64,000 nucleotides of DNA, from positions 1-64,000 of the forward strand of contig JAMLIS010000003.1 of the NCBI GenBank assembly GCA_023954015.1, given 5' to 3'. This document shows positions 1 through 8,100 of the stretch, one piece after another. The stretch comes from Burkholderiaceae bacterium. GTDB taxonomy: Bacteria; Pseudomonadota; Gammaproteobacteria; Burkholderiales; Burkholderiaceae_E. Numbering within the stretch: position 1 is the stretch's first letter; each line of letters begins with the position of its first letter. Below the pieces are notes generated by a model. It made no database searches. It worked only from the letters and a program-made list of their open reading frames with translations, and had not been told where the DNA came from. The position numbers and the translations under genes were made by a program.

Positions 1-19
1 TCTGCACGCCTCTACCCTC

Positions 20-180
20 AGAACGTGTGAACCAATCGGCCGTGACCGGAAAGCGCGCCAGGAAGCGTCCGATCGAGGCGCAAAGCGCAGCCATATCGGT
101 AGATATGGCGAGCATTTGCAACGAAGAGCGGGCGCTTCCTGGCGCGCGAGACGGGCATGGACGATTGGTTCACACGTTCT
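20..180. repeat. 161-bp nested imperfect palindrome at the metY stop
   Basis: Three pairs of inverted arms share one centre near position 100. The outer arms (20-38 and 162-180) are perfect over 19 bp, the middle arms (53-67 and 133-147) over 15 bp, and the inner arms (91-97 and 102-108) over 7 bp. The right end falls on the last base of the metY stop codon. As RNA from the minus strand it would fold into one long branched hairpin directly after translation ends. It could be an extended terminator or mRNA-stabilising element, or a short palindromic mobile repeat. It has no terminal T-run. Positions 1-19 show nothing recognisable. Confidence 0.75.
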
Positions 181-1475
181 CAGCCGCGCGCGGCCGCGCG
201 GAAGGCCGAGTCGAGATCGGCGACGAGATCGTCGGGGTCCTCCAGTCCGATCGACAGGCGCAGCGTGCCCTCGCCGATTCCGGCGGCGGCAAGTGCGGCG
301 TCGTCCATCCGGAAGTGTGTCGTGGTCGCCGGATGGATGACGAGCGAGCGCGCGTCGCCGACGTTCGCCAGGTGCGAGAACAGTCGCAGCGCCTCCACGA
401 AGCGCCGTCCGGCGGCGCGATCGCCCTTCAACTCGAAGCTGAACACCGACCCGCAGCCGCGCGGCATCAGGCGTGCGGCCAACGCGTGGTCGGGGTGCGT
501 GGGCAGCCCCGGGTACAGCACGCGCTCGACCATCGGGTGCGCGGCGAGGTGCTCGGCGATGCGTTGCGCGTTCTCGACGTGGCGCGCCATGCGCAGCGGC
601 AGCGTCTCGATGCCCTGCAGGATCTCGAAGGCATTCACCGGGCTGAGGCACGCGCCGAAGTCGCGCAGTCCCTCGCGGCGCGCGCGCAGCAGGTAAGGCG
701 CGACGGTCGATTCGTCGGAGAACACCATCCCGTGAAAGCCTTCGTACGGCTCGGTCAGCTCGGGGAAACGGCCCGAGGCGTCCCAGTCGAAGCGGCCGAC
801 GTCGACCAGCAGCCCGCCGACGACGGTGCCGTGGCCGCAGAGGAATTTCGTCGCGGAGTGCAGGACGAGGTCGGCGCCGAGTTCGCCCGGCTTCACCAGC
901 CACGGCGTCGTGAACGTGGAGTCGACCAGCAGCGGCACGCGATGCGCGTGCGCGATGTCGGCGACGGCGGCGACGTCGAGCACGTCGAGCCCCGGGTTGC
1001 CGAGCGTTTCGCCCAGCAGCAGCTTCGTGTTCGGGCGCAGCGCGCCGCGCCACGCATCGAGGTCGCGCGGATCGACGAAGGACGTTTCGATGCCGAAGCG
1101 CGGCAGCGTGTACCGCAGCAGGTTGTGCGAGCCGCCGTACAGCGCACGCGAAGCGACTACGTGCGAGCCGGCGCCGGCGATCGTGGCGATCGCCAGGTGC
1201 AGCGCCGCCTGGCCGCTGGCGGTGGCGATCGCTCCCACGCCGGATTCGAGCGCGGCGATGCGCTCCTCGAGCACCGAGACCGTCGGGTTGCTGATGCGGG
1301 AATAGACGTGGCCCGACTGCTCCATGTCGAACAGCGCCGCGGCCTGGTCGGCGTCGCGGAAGGCGAAGGCCGTCGACAGGTAGATCGGCGTGATTCGCGC
1401 GCCGGTGGCCGGATCGGGCCGCGCACCGGCGTGCACCGTGAGCGTGTCGAAGCCGTGGAAGTCGCGCTGGGACAT
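180..1475 (-). CDS. metY: O-acetylhomoserine/O-succinylhomoserine sulfhydrylase, PLP-dependent
   Basis: A 431-residue member of the Cys/Met metabolism PLP enzyme family (cystathionine gamma-synthase fold). It is predicted to make homocysteine from an activated homoserine and sulfide in methionine synthesis. The start 'HGFDTLTVHAG' and the segment SGHVYSRISNPT are typical of sulfhydrylases. The PLP lysine is Lys210 in the HSATKF motif. The ATG at 1475 was chosen because the family's conserved N-terminus begins there; the same reading frame stays open far upstream only as high-GC read-through. A TAGCAT element lies 27 bp upstream. MetY and MetZ are hard to tell apart from sequence alone, so the acyl donor is uncertain. 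Confidence 0.92.
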   Translation of the reverse strand: MSQRDFHGFDTLTVHAGARPDPATGARITPIYLSTAFAFRDADQAAALFDMEQSGHVYSRISNPTVSVLEERIAALESGVGAIATASGQAALHLAIATIAGAGSHVVASRALYGGSHNLLRYTLPRFGIETSFVDPRDLDAWRGALRPNTKLLLGETLGNPGLDVLDVAAVADIAHAHRVPLLVDSTFTTPWLVKPGELGADLVLHSATKFLCGHGTVVGGLLVDVGRFDWDASGRFPELTEPYEGFHGMVFSDESTVAPYLLRARREGLRDFGACLSPVNAFEILQGIETLPLRMARHVENAQRIAEHLAAHPMVERVLYPGLPTHPDHALAARLMPRGCGSVFSFELKGDRAAGRRFVEALRLFSHLANVGDARSLVIHPATTTHFRMDDAALAAAGIGEGTLRLSIGLEDPDDLVADLDSAFRAAARG

Positions 1476-1501
1476 GCGGGGATCCGACGGAGGTCTCTTC
1501 G

Positions 1502-1507
1502 ATGCTA
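1502..1507 (-). promoter_or_regulatory. Putative -10 element of metY
   Basis: On the minus strand this reads TAGCAT, preceded by TGC (extended -10 style), about 27 bp before the metY ATG. No good -35 hexamer is visible. The same type of hexamer recurs upstream of several other genes here. Confidence 0.4.
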
Positions 1508-1595
1508 GCACGCCACTTGGTGAGATCGAGGCTTGGGGCGACAATGCGCGGCGACGCGATGCCGGGGGCGTCGGCGAACGGGGGTCTCGGGCGAC

Positions 1596-2816
1596 ATGGG
1601 CATGGAAAGCAGACCGGAATACCGGGTGGCGGCCGCCGGACTCGATCCGCGCGACGTCCGCCTGATCGAGATCGTCTTCAAGCACAGCCAGTACAACCGC
1701 TACGGGTTCCGCTTCGAGACCGGGCCCGATCCGCTCGGCGCGGACATCCTGATCGTCAATCCGCTCGCGCCCGAGGGGCTGCGTGCGGTGGCGCGCGTGC
1801 GCAGCGCCGGTCGCAGCCTGCCGGTGATCTCCGCCGTGCCGCGCGGGGCGACCAGCAGCGCACGGCACGCGATCTCGATCGAACGGCTCACGTTGCAGCT
1901 GCTGCCGATCCTGAACCGGGTCGTCGAACTCGAGTTGCGGCGTTCGAAGGATCCGGTCGACGCGCGCGGCGCCGGCGAGCCGCGCGCGGCGACACCCGGG
2001 GCCGCGGGCCCGACGGCGGGCGCCGCGGGCGCGAGCGCGAACGCGAACGCGGGCGGGGGGGGCCTCCCGCCGCCCTCCGCTGCCGGGAGCGGCGCCGCAG
2101 CGGCCGGCGCCGAAGGCGCCGCGTCGACGCGCGAGTTCCTGCGCGAAGCGGCGCGCAAGTCGCGCGAAGGCGACCAGGCGCGAGAGGCGGCCGCGCGTGC
2201 GCGTGCGGCGGCCGTTCCGCAGCCGGCCGAGCCGACCCCGGCCCGAACCGGGCAGGCGCCGTCGAACCTGGTCGCGTTCCCGCGAAGCGCCGAGCCTGCA
2301 CCTCCGCGCATTCGCGTTCTCGTCGTCGACGACAGCCCGACGGTCCGCCAGCAGTTGTCGATCGCCTTCTCTCGTATGAGCGTGTCCTGCGATGCAGCGG
2401 CGAGTGCCGACGAGGCGCTCGCACGCCTGGCGGAGACGCATTACGACCTCGTACTCGTCGACGTCGTCATGCCGGGAGTGGACGGCTACAAGCTCACGCG
2501 GCAGATCCGGCGTCGCCATCGCGGCGTGCCGGTGATCATCCTGACGAGCCGCTCGTCGCCTTTCGATCTTGCGCGCGGCGCGCTCGCCGGCTGCAACAGC
2601 TATCTCGTCAAGCCGGTGCCGTTGCGCCAACTCGAGGCCGCCGTCGTCAAGCAGCTGCGAAAGTCGCTGGCCATCGACGACCTCAACGGATTGCTGCGGC
2701 TCACCCCCGACGCCCAGGCACTCGCGGCTGCGCAGGGGGCGAAGCCCGCGCCCGATGGTGCCGGCACGCAGTCCGCGTCGGCGCGCACCCGGCACGGAGG
2801 CGGTGCCGCCGGATGA
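1596..2816 (+). CDS. PilG-like response regulator with extended N-terminal domain
   Basis: A 406-residue protein. Residues about 5-115 form a compact domain unlike the C-terminal receiver in sequence but with a similar feel (ADILIVNPLAPEGL), possibly a degenerate receiver. A low-complexity Ala/Gly/Pro linker covers about 115-235. A canonical CheY-type receiver follows, with the acidic pair in VVDDSP, phosphoacceptor Asp289 in LVLVDVVMPG, and the LVKPV lysine. It heads the chemosensory operon in the place of pilG, whose product controls type IV pilus twitching. Ordinary PilG is only a single receiver of about 130 residues, so this form is unusual. An ATG at 1602 is an equally good start. The stop overlaps the next ATG by 4 nt. 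Confidence 0.8.
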   Translation: MGMESRPEYRVAAAGLDPRDVRLIEIVFKHSQYNRYGFRFETGPDPLGADILIVNPLAPEGLRAVARVRSAGRSLPVISAVPRGATSSARHAISIERLTLQLLPILNRVVELELRRSKDPVDARGAGEPRAATPGAAGPTAGAAGASANANAGGGGLPPPSAAGSGAAAAGAEGAASTREFLREAARKSREGDQAREAAARARAAAVPQPAEPTPARTGQAPSNLVAFPRSAEPAPPRIRVLVVDDSPTVRQQLSIAFSRMSVSCDAAASADEALARLAETHYDLVLVDVVMPGVDGYKLTRQIRRRHRGVPVIILTSRSSPFDLARGALAGCNSYLVKPVPLRQLEAAVVKQLRKSLAIDDLNGLLRLTPDAQALAAAQGAKPAPDGAGTQSASARTRHGGGAAG

Positions 2817-2902
2817 GCGCCGCCTGCCCCACGTGCGCGAGCCGCTTCGCTGCCGGCACAATGGCAGGCGTGCCCGACATGCCGCGGAGAGAGCATCGAT
2901 GA
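2813..2902 (+). CDS. Candidate 29-residue micro-ORF with a CPTC motif
   Basis: This 30-codon frame starts with ATGA overlapping the pilG-like stop and ends with ATGA overlapping the pilH start. It therefore fills the only gap in an otherwise fully coupled operon. The peptide begins MSAACPTCASRF and has a CxxC pair. It may be a translated coupling peptide that carries ribosomes to pilH, or a small metal-binding peptide. Third-position GC is somewhat lower than in the neighbours (about three quarters), so coincidence is possible. I do not recognise any family. Confidence 0.4.
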   Translation: MSAACPTCASRFAAGTMAGVPDMPRREHR

Positions 2903-3261
2903 ACACCGCACTGGTCGTCGACGACGCCGCGACGGAGCGTGCGCGAATGTCGGCGATCCTCACCGACGCCGGTTGGCGCGTGAGCACGGCCGTCGGCGGA
3001 ATCGAGGCAATCGAGAAGGCCCGCGCCGAGCGGCCGGCGATCATTTTCCTCGACATCGTGATGCCCGATCTGGACGGCTACCAGACGTGCCGGCGACTGG
3101 CCGTGGATCCGCTCACCCGGGCGATCCCGGTCGTGTTCGTGTCCACCAAGTGCCAGCGCGCCGACCAGGTGTGGGCGCGCATGCAGGGCGCGAAGGCGCT
3201 GATCGGCAAGCCCTACAGCGACGCGCAGGTGCTCGAAGCGTTGAAGTTCGCCGTGCAATGA
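2899..3261 (+). CDS. pilH: PilH-like single-domain response regulator
   Basis: A 120-residue stand-alone receiver: acidic pair in VVDDAA, phosphoacceptor Asp52 in IIFLDIVMPDLDG, and the GKPYS lysine near the C-terminus. In the Pil-Chp system PilH works with PilG downstream of the ChpA/PilL kinase to control pilus extension and retraction. A purine-rich stretch (GGAGAGAG) ends about 5 nt before the ATG. The stop overlaps the start of pilI in an ATGA tetranucleotide, suggesting translational coupling. Confidence 0.88.
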   Translation: MNTALVVDDAATERARMSAILTDAGWRVSTAVGGIEAIEKARAERPAIIFLDIVMPDLDGYQTCRRLAVDPLTRAIPVVFVSTKCQRADQVWARMQGAKALIGKPYSDAQVLEALKFAVQ

Positions 3262-3713
3262 CGCAGCCGCCGTCCTTCGGCGTGTGCCTCGCGGGGCTCC
3301 CGGTGCGCCTTCCGGCCGGCACCGCGCTCGAATTCGTCGCGCAGGCGTCGCTGCATCCGCTGCCGCTCGCCGCCCGGCGCGTGGTCGGGCTGATGCAGTT
3401 GCGCGGCCAGCCGCTCGTCGTGCTCGATGCGTCGCCCGATCGCGACGGCGCCGCGCCGCAATCGACGCATGCCGTGCTCGTCGTCGGCACGCTGCCGAAT
3501 GCCGCCGGGCTGCTCGTCGACGGCGCGCCGCGCGCGGCGCCGGTCGACGGGCCCGCGATCGGCCTTCCGCTCTCGAAGACGGATGCGCTGGCCGGATGCC
3601 CGTTCTTCGAAGCGATCGTTTCGCACCATGTCGTCGCGGCCGACCATGCCGAAAGCGCCGAGTGGTACGAGGTCGACCCTTCGCGGCTGGTCGCCGCACT
3701 GCTGGCGGACTGA
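3258..3713 (+). CDS. pilI: PilI-like CheW-type adaptor
   Basis: A 151-residue protein in the position of pilI. It has a CheW-like arrangement: a segment before strand 'LPLAARRVVGLMQLRGQPLVVLD' matching the CheW core 'G..NLRG...PV.D', and an extended C-terminal half. CheW adaptors couple the chemoreceptor (here PilJ) to the histidine kinase. It starts 4 nt inside pilH and ends 4 nt before the GTG start of pilJ. The sequence is divergent, and the assignment rests on the core motif plus operon position. Confidence 0.78.
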   Translation: MTQPPSFGVCLAGLPVRLPAGTALEFVAQASLHPLPLAARRVVGLMQLRGQPLVVLDASPDRDGAAPQSTHAVLVVGTLPNAAGLLVDGAPRAAPVDGPAIGLPLSKTDALAGCPFFEAIVSHHVVAADHAESAEWYEVDPSRLVAALLAD

Positions 3714-3717
3714 AGCG

Positions 3718-5112
3718 GTGACCGAGCGATCCTTCGCCGCGCGACTGCGCACCGGAATCGCGCTACTCGCGGCCGCGCCGCTCGCCGTTGCGCTGGTGGC
3801 TGCTGCAGCGGCCTGGCTGCTGGCGCACGGCGCGGACGGCAGCTCGGCGTTCGAAGCGACGGGGCTGGCCGTGTTGACGGCAGCCGGGCTGCTCGCCGTG
3901 GCTGCAGCGACCTACGGGCGCCGCCTCGCGGAATCGGTGAGCGGACCGATCGCGCGCATCCAGTCGACCCTCGAAGCGCTGGCCGACGGCGATCTCGATG
4001 CGCGCGTGCGATGGGAGGGCCGCGACGAATTCGCCGGCCTCGCCGATGCGCTCGACCGGCTGCTCGACGATCGCGTCGCCGGCCTCGACCGCACGATTCG
4101 GGACAGCGAGGAGCTGAACACTTCGGTGATCGAGATCATGAAGGCGGTCGGCACGATCGCGACGACGAAGGATCTCGGCGTGCGCGTTCCGGTCACCGAG
4201 AACGTCACCGGCGCGATCGCGGATGCGCTGAACCTGCTCACCGACGAGATGGCGCGCGTGCTCGAGAACGTCACGCGGCTGGCCAACGAGGTCGCGCAGG
4301 CCGCCTTCGCGCTGCGCGGGCAGTCGGACCTCGCCATCACGGCGGCGGCGCGCGAGCAGCGCGAGGTCGGCATGGCGGCGAGCGAGCTGTCACAGGCGGC
4401 GCAGGCGCTGGTCGCCGTCGCGCAACGCGCGCACCAGGTCGATCAGTCCGCCGGGCGCGCGCTCGTCGAGACCGGCGAGGCGGTGCGCGTGGTCGGCGCG
4501 ACGATCGAAGGCATCGTGCAGTCGCGCGAGCTGATCCGCCAGACCGAGAAGCGCATCAAGCGGCTCGGCGAGCGCAGCCAGGAGATCGGCCAGGTCGTCG
4601 GCATCCTGCAGGGAATCTCGGAGCGCACCGGCATCCTCGCGCTGAATGCTTCGATGAAGGCAGCTTCGGCCGGCGAGGCGGGGCGCAGCTTCGCGGTAGT
4701 CGCCGACGAGGTGAAACGGTTGTCGGAGTCGGCACGCGAATCGACGGCGCGCATCGCGCGGCTCGTCACGTCGATCCAGACCGAGGCCCACGAGACGGTG
4801 CGCGCGATGAACGACGCGATCGGCCAGGTCGTCGTGATCACGCGCATGGCCGACGATGCGGGCCAGGCGATGCGTCGCACGCAGGCGGAAACCGGCTCGC
4901 TGGTGGACGACGTGCGCCAGATTGCGGCCACCTCCGAGGAGCAGGCGCGCATCAGTTCGGGTCTGCAGACGCGCGCCGACGTGATCCGCGACGCGAGCGC
5001 CGAGACGGCGCGCCAGTTGCGTGCGCAGTCGATCGAGACGCGCCGTCTCGTCGAGTGCGCGCGTTCGCTCGTCGAGGAAGTCAAGGTGTTCCGCACGCCG
5101 TCGCGATCATGA
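3718..5112 (+). CDS. pilJ: PilJ-like methyl-accepting chemotaxis protein lacking a periplasmic domain
   Basis: A 464-residue inner-membrane receptor starting at GTG 3718, 4 nt after pilI. TM1 is about residues 13-37 and TM2 about 47-66. Only some 10 residues lie between them, so there is virtually no periplasmic sensor domain. A HAMP-like segment follows (68-120), then a long coiled-coil cytoplasmic region. The hairpin tip is near 299-335 (ISERTGILALNASMKAA), followed by FAVVADEVKRL, as in PilJ. Family PilJ proteins are about 680 residues with a sizeable periplasmic module, so this copy is reduced. It presumably senses cytoplasmic or membrane cues, or takes input through partners. Confidence 0.87.
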   Translation: MTERSFAARLRTGIALLAAAPLAVALVAAAAAWLLAHGADGSSAFEATGLAVLTAAGLLAVAAATYGRRLAESVSGPIARIQSTLEALADGDLDARVRWEGRDEFAGLADALDRLLDDRVAGLDRTIRDSEELNTSVIEIMKAVGTIATTKDLGVRVPVTENVTGAIADALNLLTDEMARVLENVTRLANEVAQAAFALRGQSDLAITAAAREQREVGMAASELSQAAQALVAVAQRAHQVDQSAGRALVETGEAVRVVGATIEGIVQSRELIRQTEKRIKRLGERSQEIGQVVGILQGISERTGILALNASMKAASAGEAGRSFAVVADEVKRLSESARESTARIARLVTSIQTEAHETVRAMNDAIGQVVVITRMADDAGQAMRRTQAETGSLVDDVRQIAATSEEQARISSGLQTRADVIRDASAETARQLRAQSIETRRLVECARSLVEEVKVFRTPSRS

Positions 5113-8100
5113 ACGCGAACGCCGACCCTGCCGCCGATCCGCGGCTCGATGCGCTCGATGCTGCCGCCGTCGGGTTGCTCGAGCCGTTGATCGTCGGCAT
5201 GCCCTTCGAGACTGGCGCTGCGCAAGGCGCCGGCGGTTTCGCTTCCGACGCGACGAACGACGCCGGCGCGCAGGCTGCGGCCGCCGGCGACTGGCGCGCG
5301 CGACTGGCGCAGGCCCTCGATCGACTGTCGCTCGCCGCGCTGCCGCTGGAACTGGCCGGCCTTGCGCAGACCGCGACGCTGCTCGCCGAGTGGCTGCGTA
5401 CACCGCGACCCGACGGCGAAGGCGCGCCGGCGGACGCCGCCGCCGGCGTGTTGCGCGACGGCGAAACGGCGCTCGAACTTGCGCTCGCCGAGGGCTGGGT
5501 GGGCGATGCGATCGCCTTCTGCAGCGGCGAACTCGGCAGCGACGAGTCGGCAAGCCTGGTCGGCCGGCTTCGCGATTGGCCGGGAATCGACGCGCAACTG
5601 ACGCCCGAGCGCGCAAGCGCGCTGGCGATGCGCCTGCGCGCCGACGCGCAGCGGATCGCGCAGGCGACCCGCGCGAGCCTGCCGGCGCAAGCGAGCGCGA
5701 GCGCCGCAGCTGCCGCGGACCCGGGGCCGTCGCCGCAGCCCGAGGCGCGCGGCGGCCTTCCGGCCCCCTCGGCGCACGACGCCTCGCTCGCGATCGGGTC
5801 CGACGAACTGCAGATGCTCGCCGAAGCGGCAGAGCAACTCGACGAGGAATTTCGCGACGCGCTGGCCGCCGGCCCCGATTTCGAGTCCTTCGCGCGGATC
5901 GGCGACGCGATCGAGCGCTACGCGAGCGCGATCGCCTACGTCGGCCTGGTTCCGGTGAGCGACGCGCTCTTCGCCTGGCATCGCAACCTCGCGTGTCTCG
6001 CGCGCGAGACGCATCGCTTCGGCCAGGCGCATCGTGACCTGCTCGCCCGATTGCCGTCGCTGTGGGCGGCGCTTTTCGAGGCGCCGTCGTCCGATGCGGC
6101 CGGCGCCGCGCTCGCTCCGCTGGCCGATGCGGCCTGGCCGGTGTCGGTCGATCCGACGACGCTCGATGCCGCGCGCCGCGCCTTTGCGTCGATCGTCAGG
6201 GTCGGCACTCGGCGCGTCTCGGCTCCCGAGGCCGAGCCCGACGACGAGGCGATGTCGCTCGAGATTCCGCCCGACGCCGATCGCGAGGTCGTCGACAACC
6301 TGTTGCGCGAGTTGCCGGCGCTGTCGGCGGCGTTCTCGGCCGCGATCGAGCGCGCTCGCGCCGGCTCGCGCGAAGACCTCGCCCAGGGGCAGCGCATCGC
6401 CCACACGTTGAAGGGGTCGGCGAATACGGTGGGAGTGCGCGCGATCGCCTCGCTCACGCATCGGCTCGAAGACCTGTTGCAACTGCTCGACGGCGCCGAC
6501 GGCGAACGGCTCGCGCCGGATCTCGCCGACGTGCTGTCCGATGCCGCCGATTGCCTCGCCGAGATGAGCGAAGCGGTGGCCGGGCTGGGCGATCCGCCGG
6601 CGCGCGCGCGCGACGTGCATCGCTCGGTGGGCCAGTGGATCGTGCGCCTGCTGCAGGTATCGGCAAGCGGGCAGTACGTGCAGCCGGCGGCGCCGCACGA
6701 GGAGGGCGGCGCGCAGGGGCAGACAACGCTGCCGCCTCCGGACGACGCGCCGATGTCCGCGCCGCCGCAGGCGGCCTTCGGGCACACCGATGGCGCGGCT
6801 GCGGCACGCGAGCCCGTGGCGGCAGCACCCGAGCCGGCGGCGGCAACACCCGAAACTGCGGCGGCAACACCCGAAACTGCGGCGGCAACACCCGAAACTG
6901 CGGCGGCAACACCCGAAACTGCGGCGGCAGCACCCGAAACTGCAGCGGCAGCACCCGAAGTCGGCGCCGTTGCGCGCGGCGACGACGACGAGCGCCCGCA
7001 CGAGCCGGGCGCCGGCGCTGCCGCGCAGGAGTGGCTGCGCGTGCCGGCGTCGCTGATCGAACGCCTGCTCGCATTCGCCAACGAGGCCTCGATCCTGCTT
7101 TCGCAGGCACAGGAGCAGGCGGTCGAGGTCGACCGCGTGCGCGCGACGCTCGTCGGCGGCACCGATCAGCTGCAGGATCTTTCTTCGGAACTCGAGCGGC
7201 TCGTCGACCTGCGCGGCTCCATGCTCAGCGAGCGGCGCGAACGCGACGACTTCGATCCGCTCGAACTGGACGAGCACAGCGACCTGCAGATGGTGTCGCG
7301 CCGCATCGCCGAGTCGGGAGCCGACGGCCGCTTGATCGAGCAGCAACTCGGGCGCAACGTCGCGGCCCTGCGCGACTCGCTGTCGCGTCTCGAGCGGCTG
7401 CAGGTCGATCTGCGCGAGGCGGCGCTGCAGACGCGCACCGTGCGCGTCGAGTCGATGGTGCCGCGCTGGGCGCGCACCGTACGCCAGGCGGCGCGGATGG
7501 CGATGCGCGAGGCGACGCTGCGCGTGCAGGGCGAGGACGTCGAGGTCGACGCCCAGTTGCTGCAGGCGCTCGTCGAACCGATCGGTCACCTGCTGCGCAA
7601 CGCGGTCGATCACGGGATCGAGCCGCCCGACGAGCGTGAGCGGCTCGGAAAGCCGCGCGCGGGCTGCGTCTCGCTGCATTTCTCGCGCGACGGCGGTGAT
7701 CTCCTCATCGAATGCTCGGACGATGGTCGCGGCCTCGACCTGCCGGCGATCCGCTCGCGCGCGGTCGCCCTGGGCCTGATCGCTCCCGACGAGTCGCCGT
7801 CGGACAGCGCACTGGCACGCCTGGCCTTCGTCCAGGGCTTTTCCACCCGCGAACGTGCGACGCAGCTTTCGGGTCGCGGCATCGGGCTCGAAGTCGTCGA
7901 GCGGATCGCGCGCGAGCATCGCGGAACAGTGGCGATCGACACGCAGCGCGGCGTGGCGACCCGCGTGCGCTTGCGACTGCCGGTGCGGCTCGCCGCGATG
8001 CCGGTCGTCGTCGTGCGCTCGGCCACGTACGTGATCGGCCTGTCGGTGCGCGACGTCGAACGGATCGTCTCGGCCGATGCGGGCGTCGCGGCCGATGCGA

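Noticed and set aside
27-1508. Long plus-strand open frame over the metY region
   Set aside because: It is the antisense shadow of metY, giving an Arg/Val/Gln-rich sequence without domain features.
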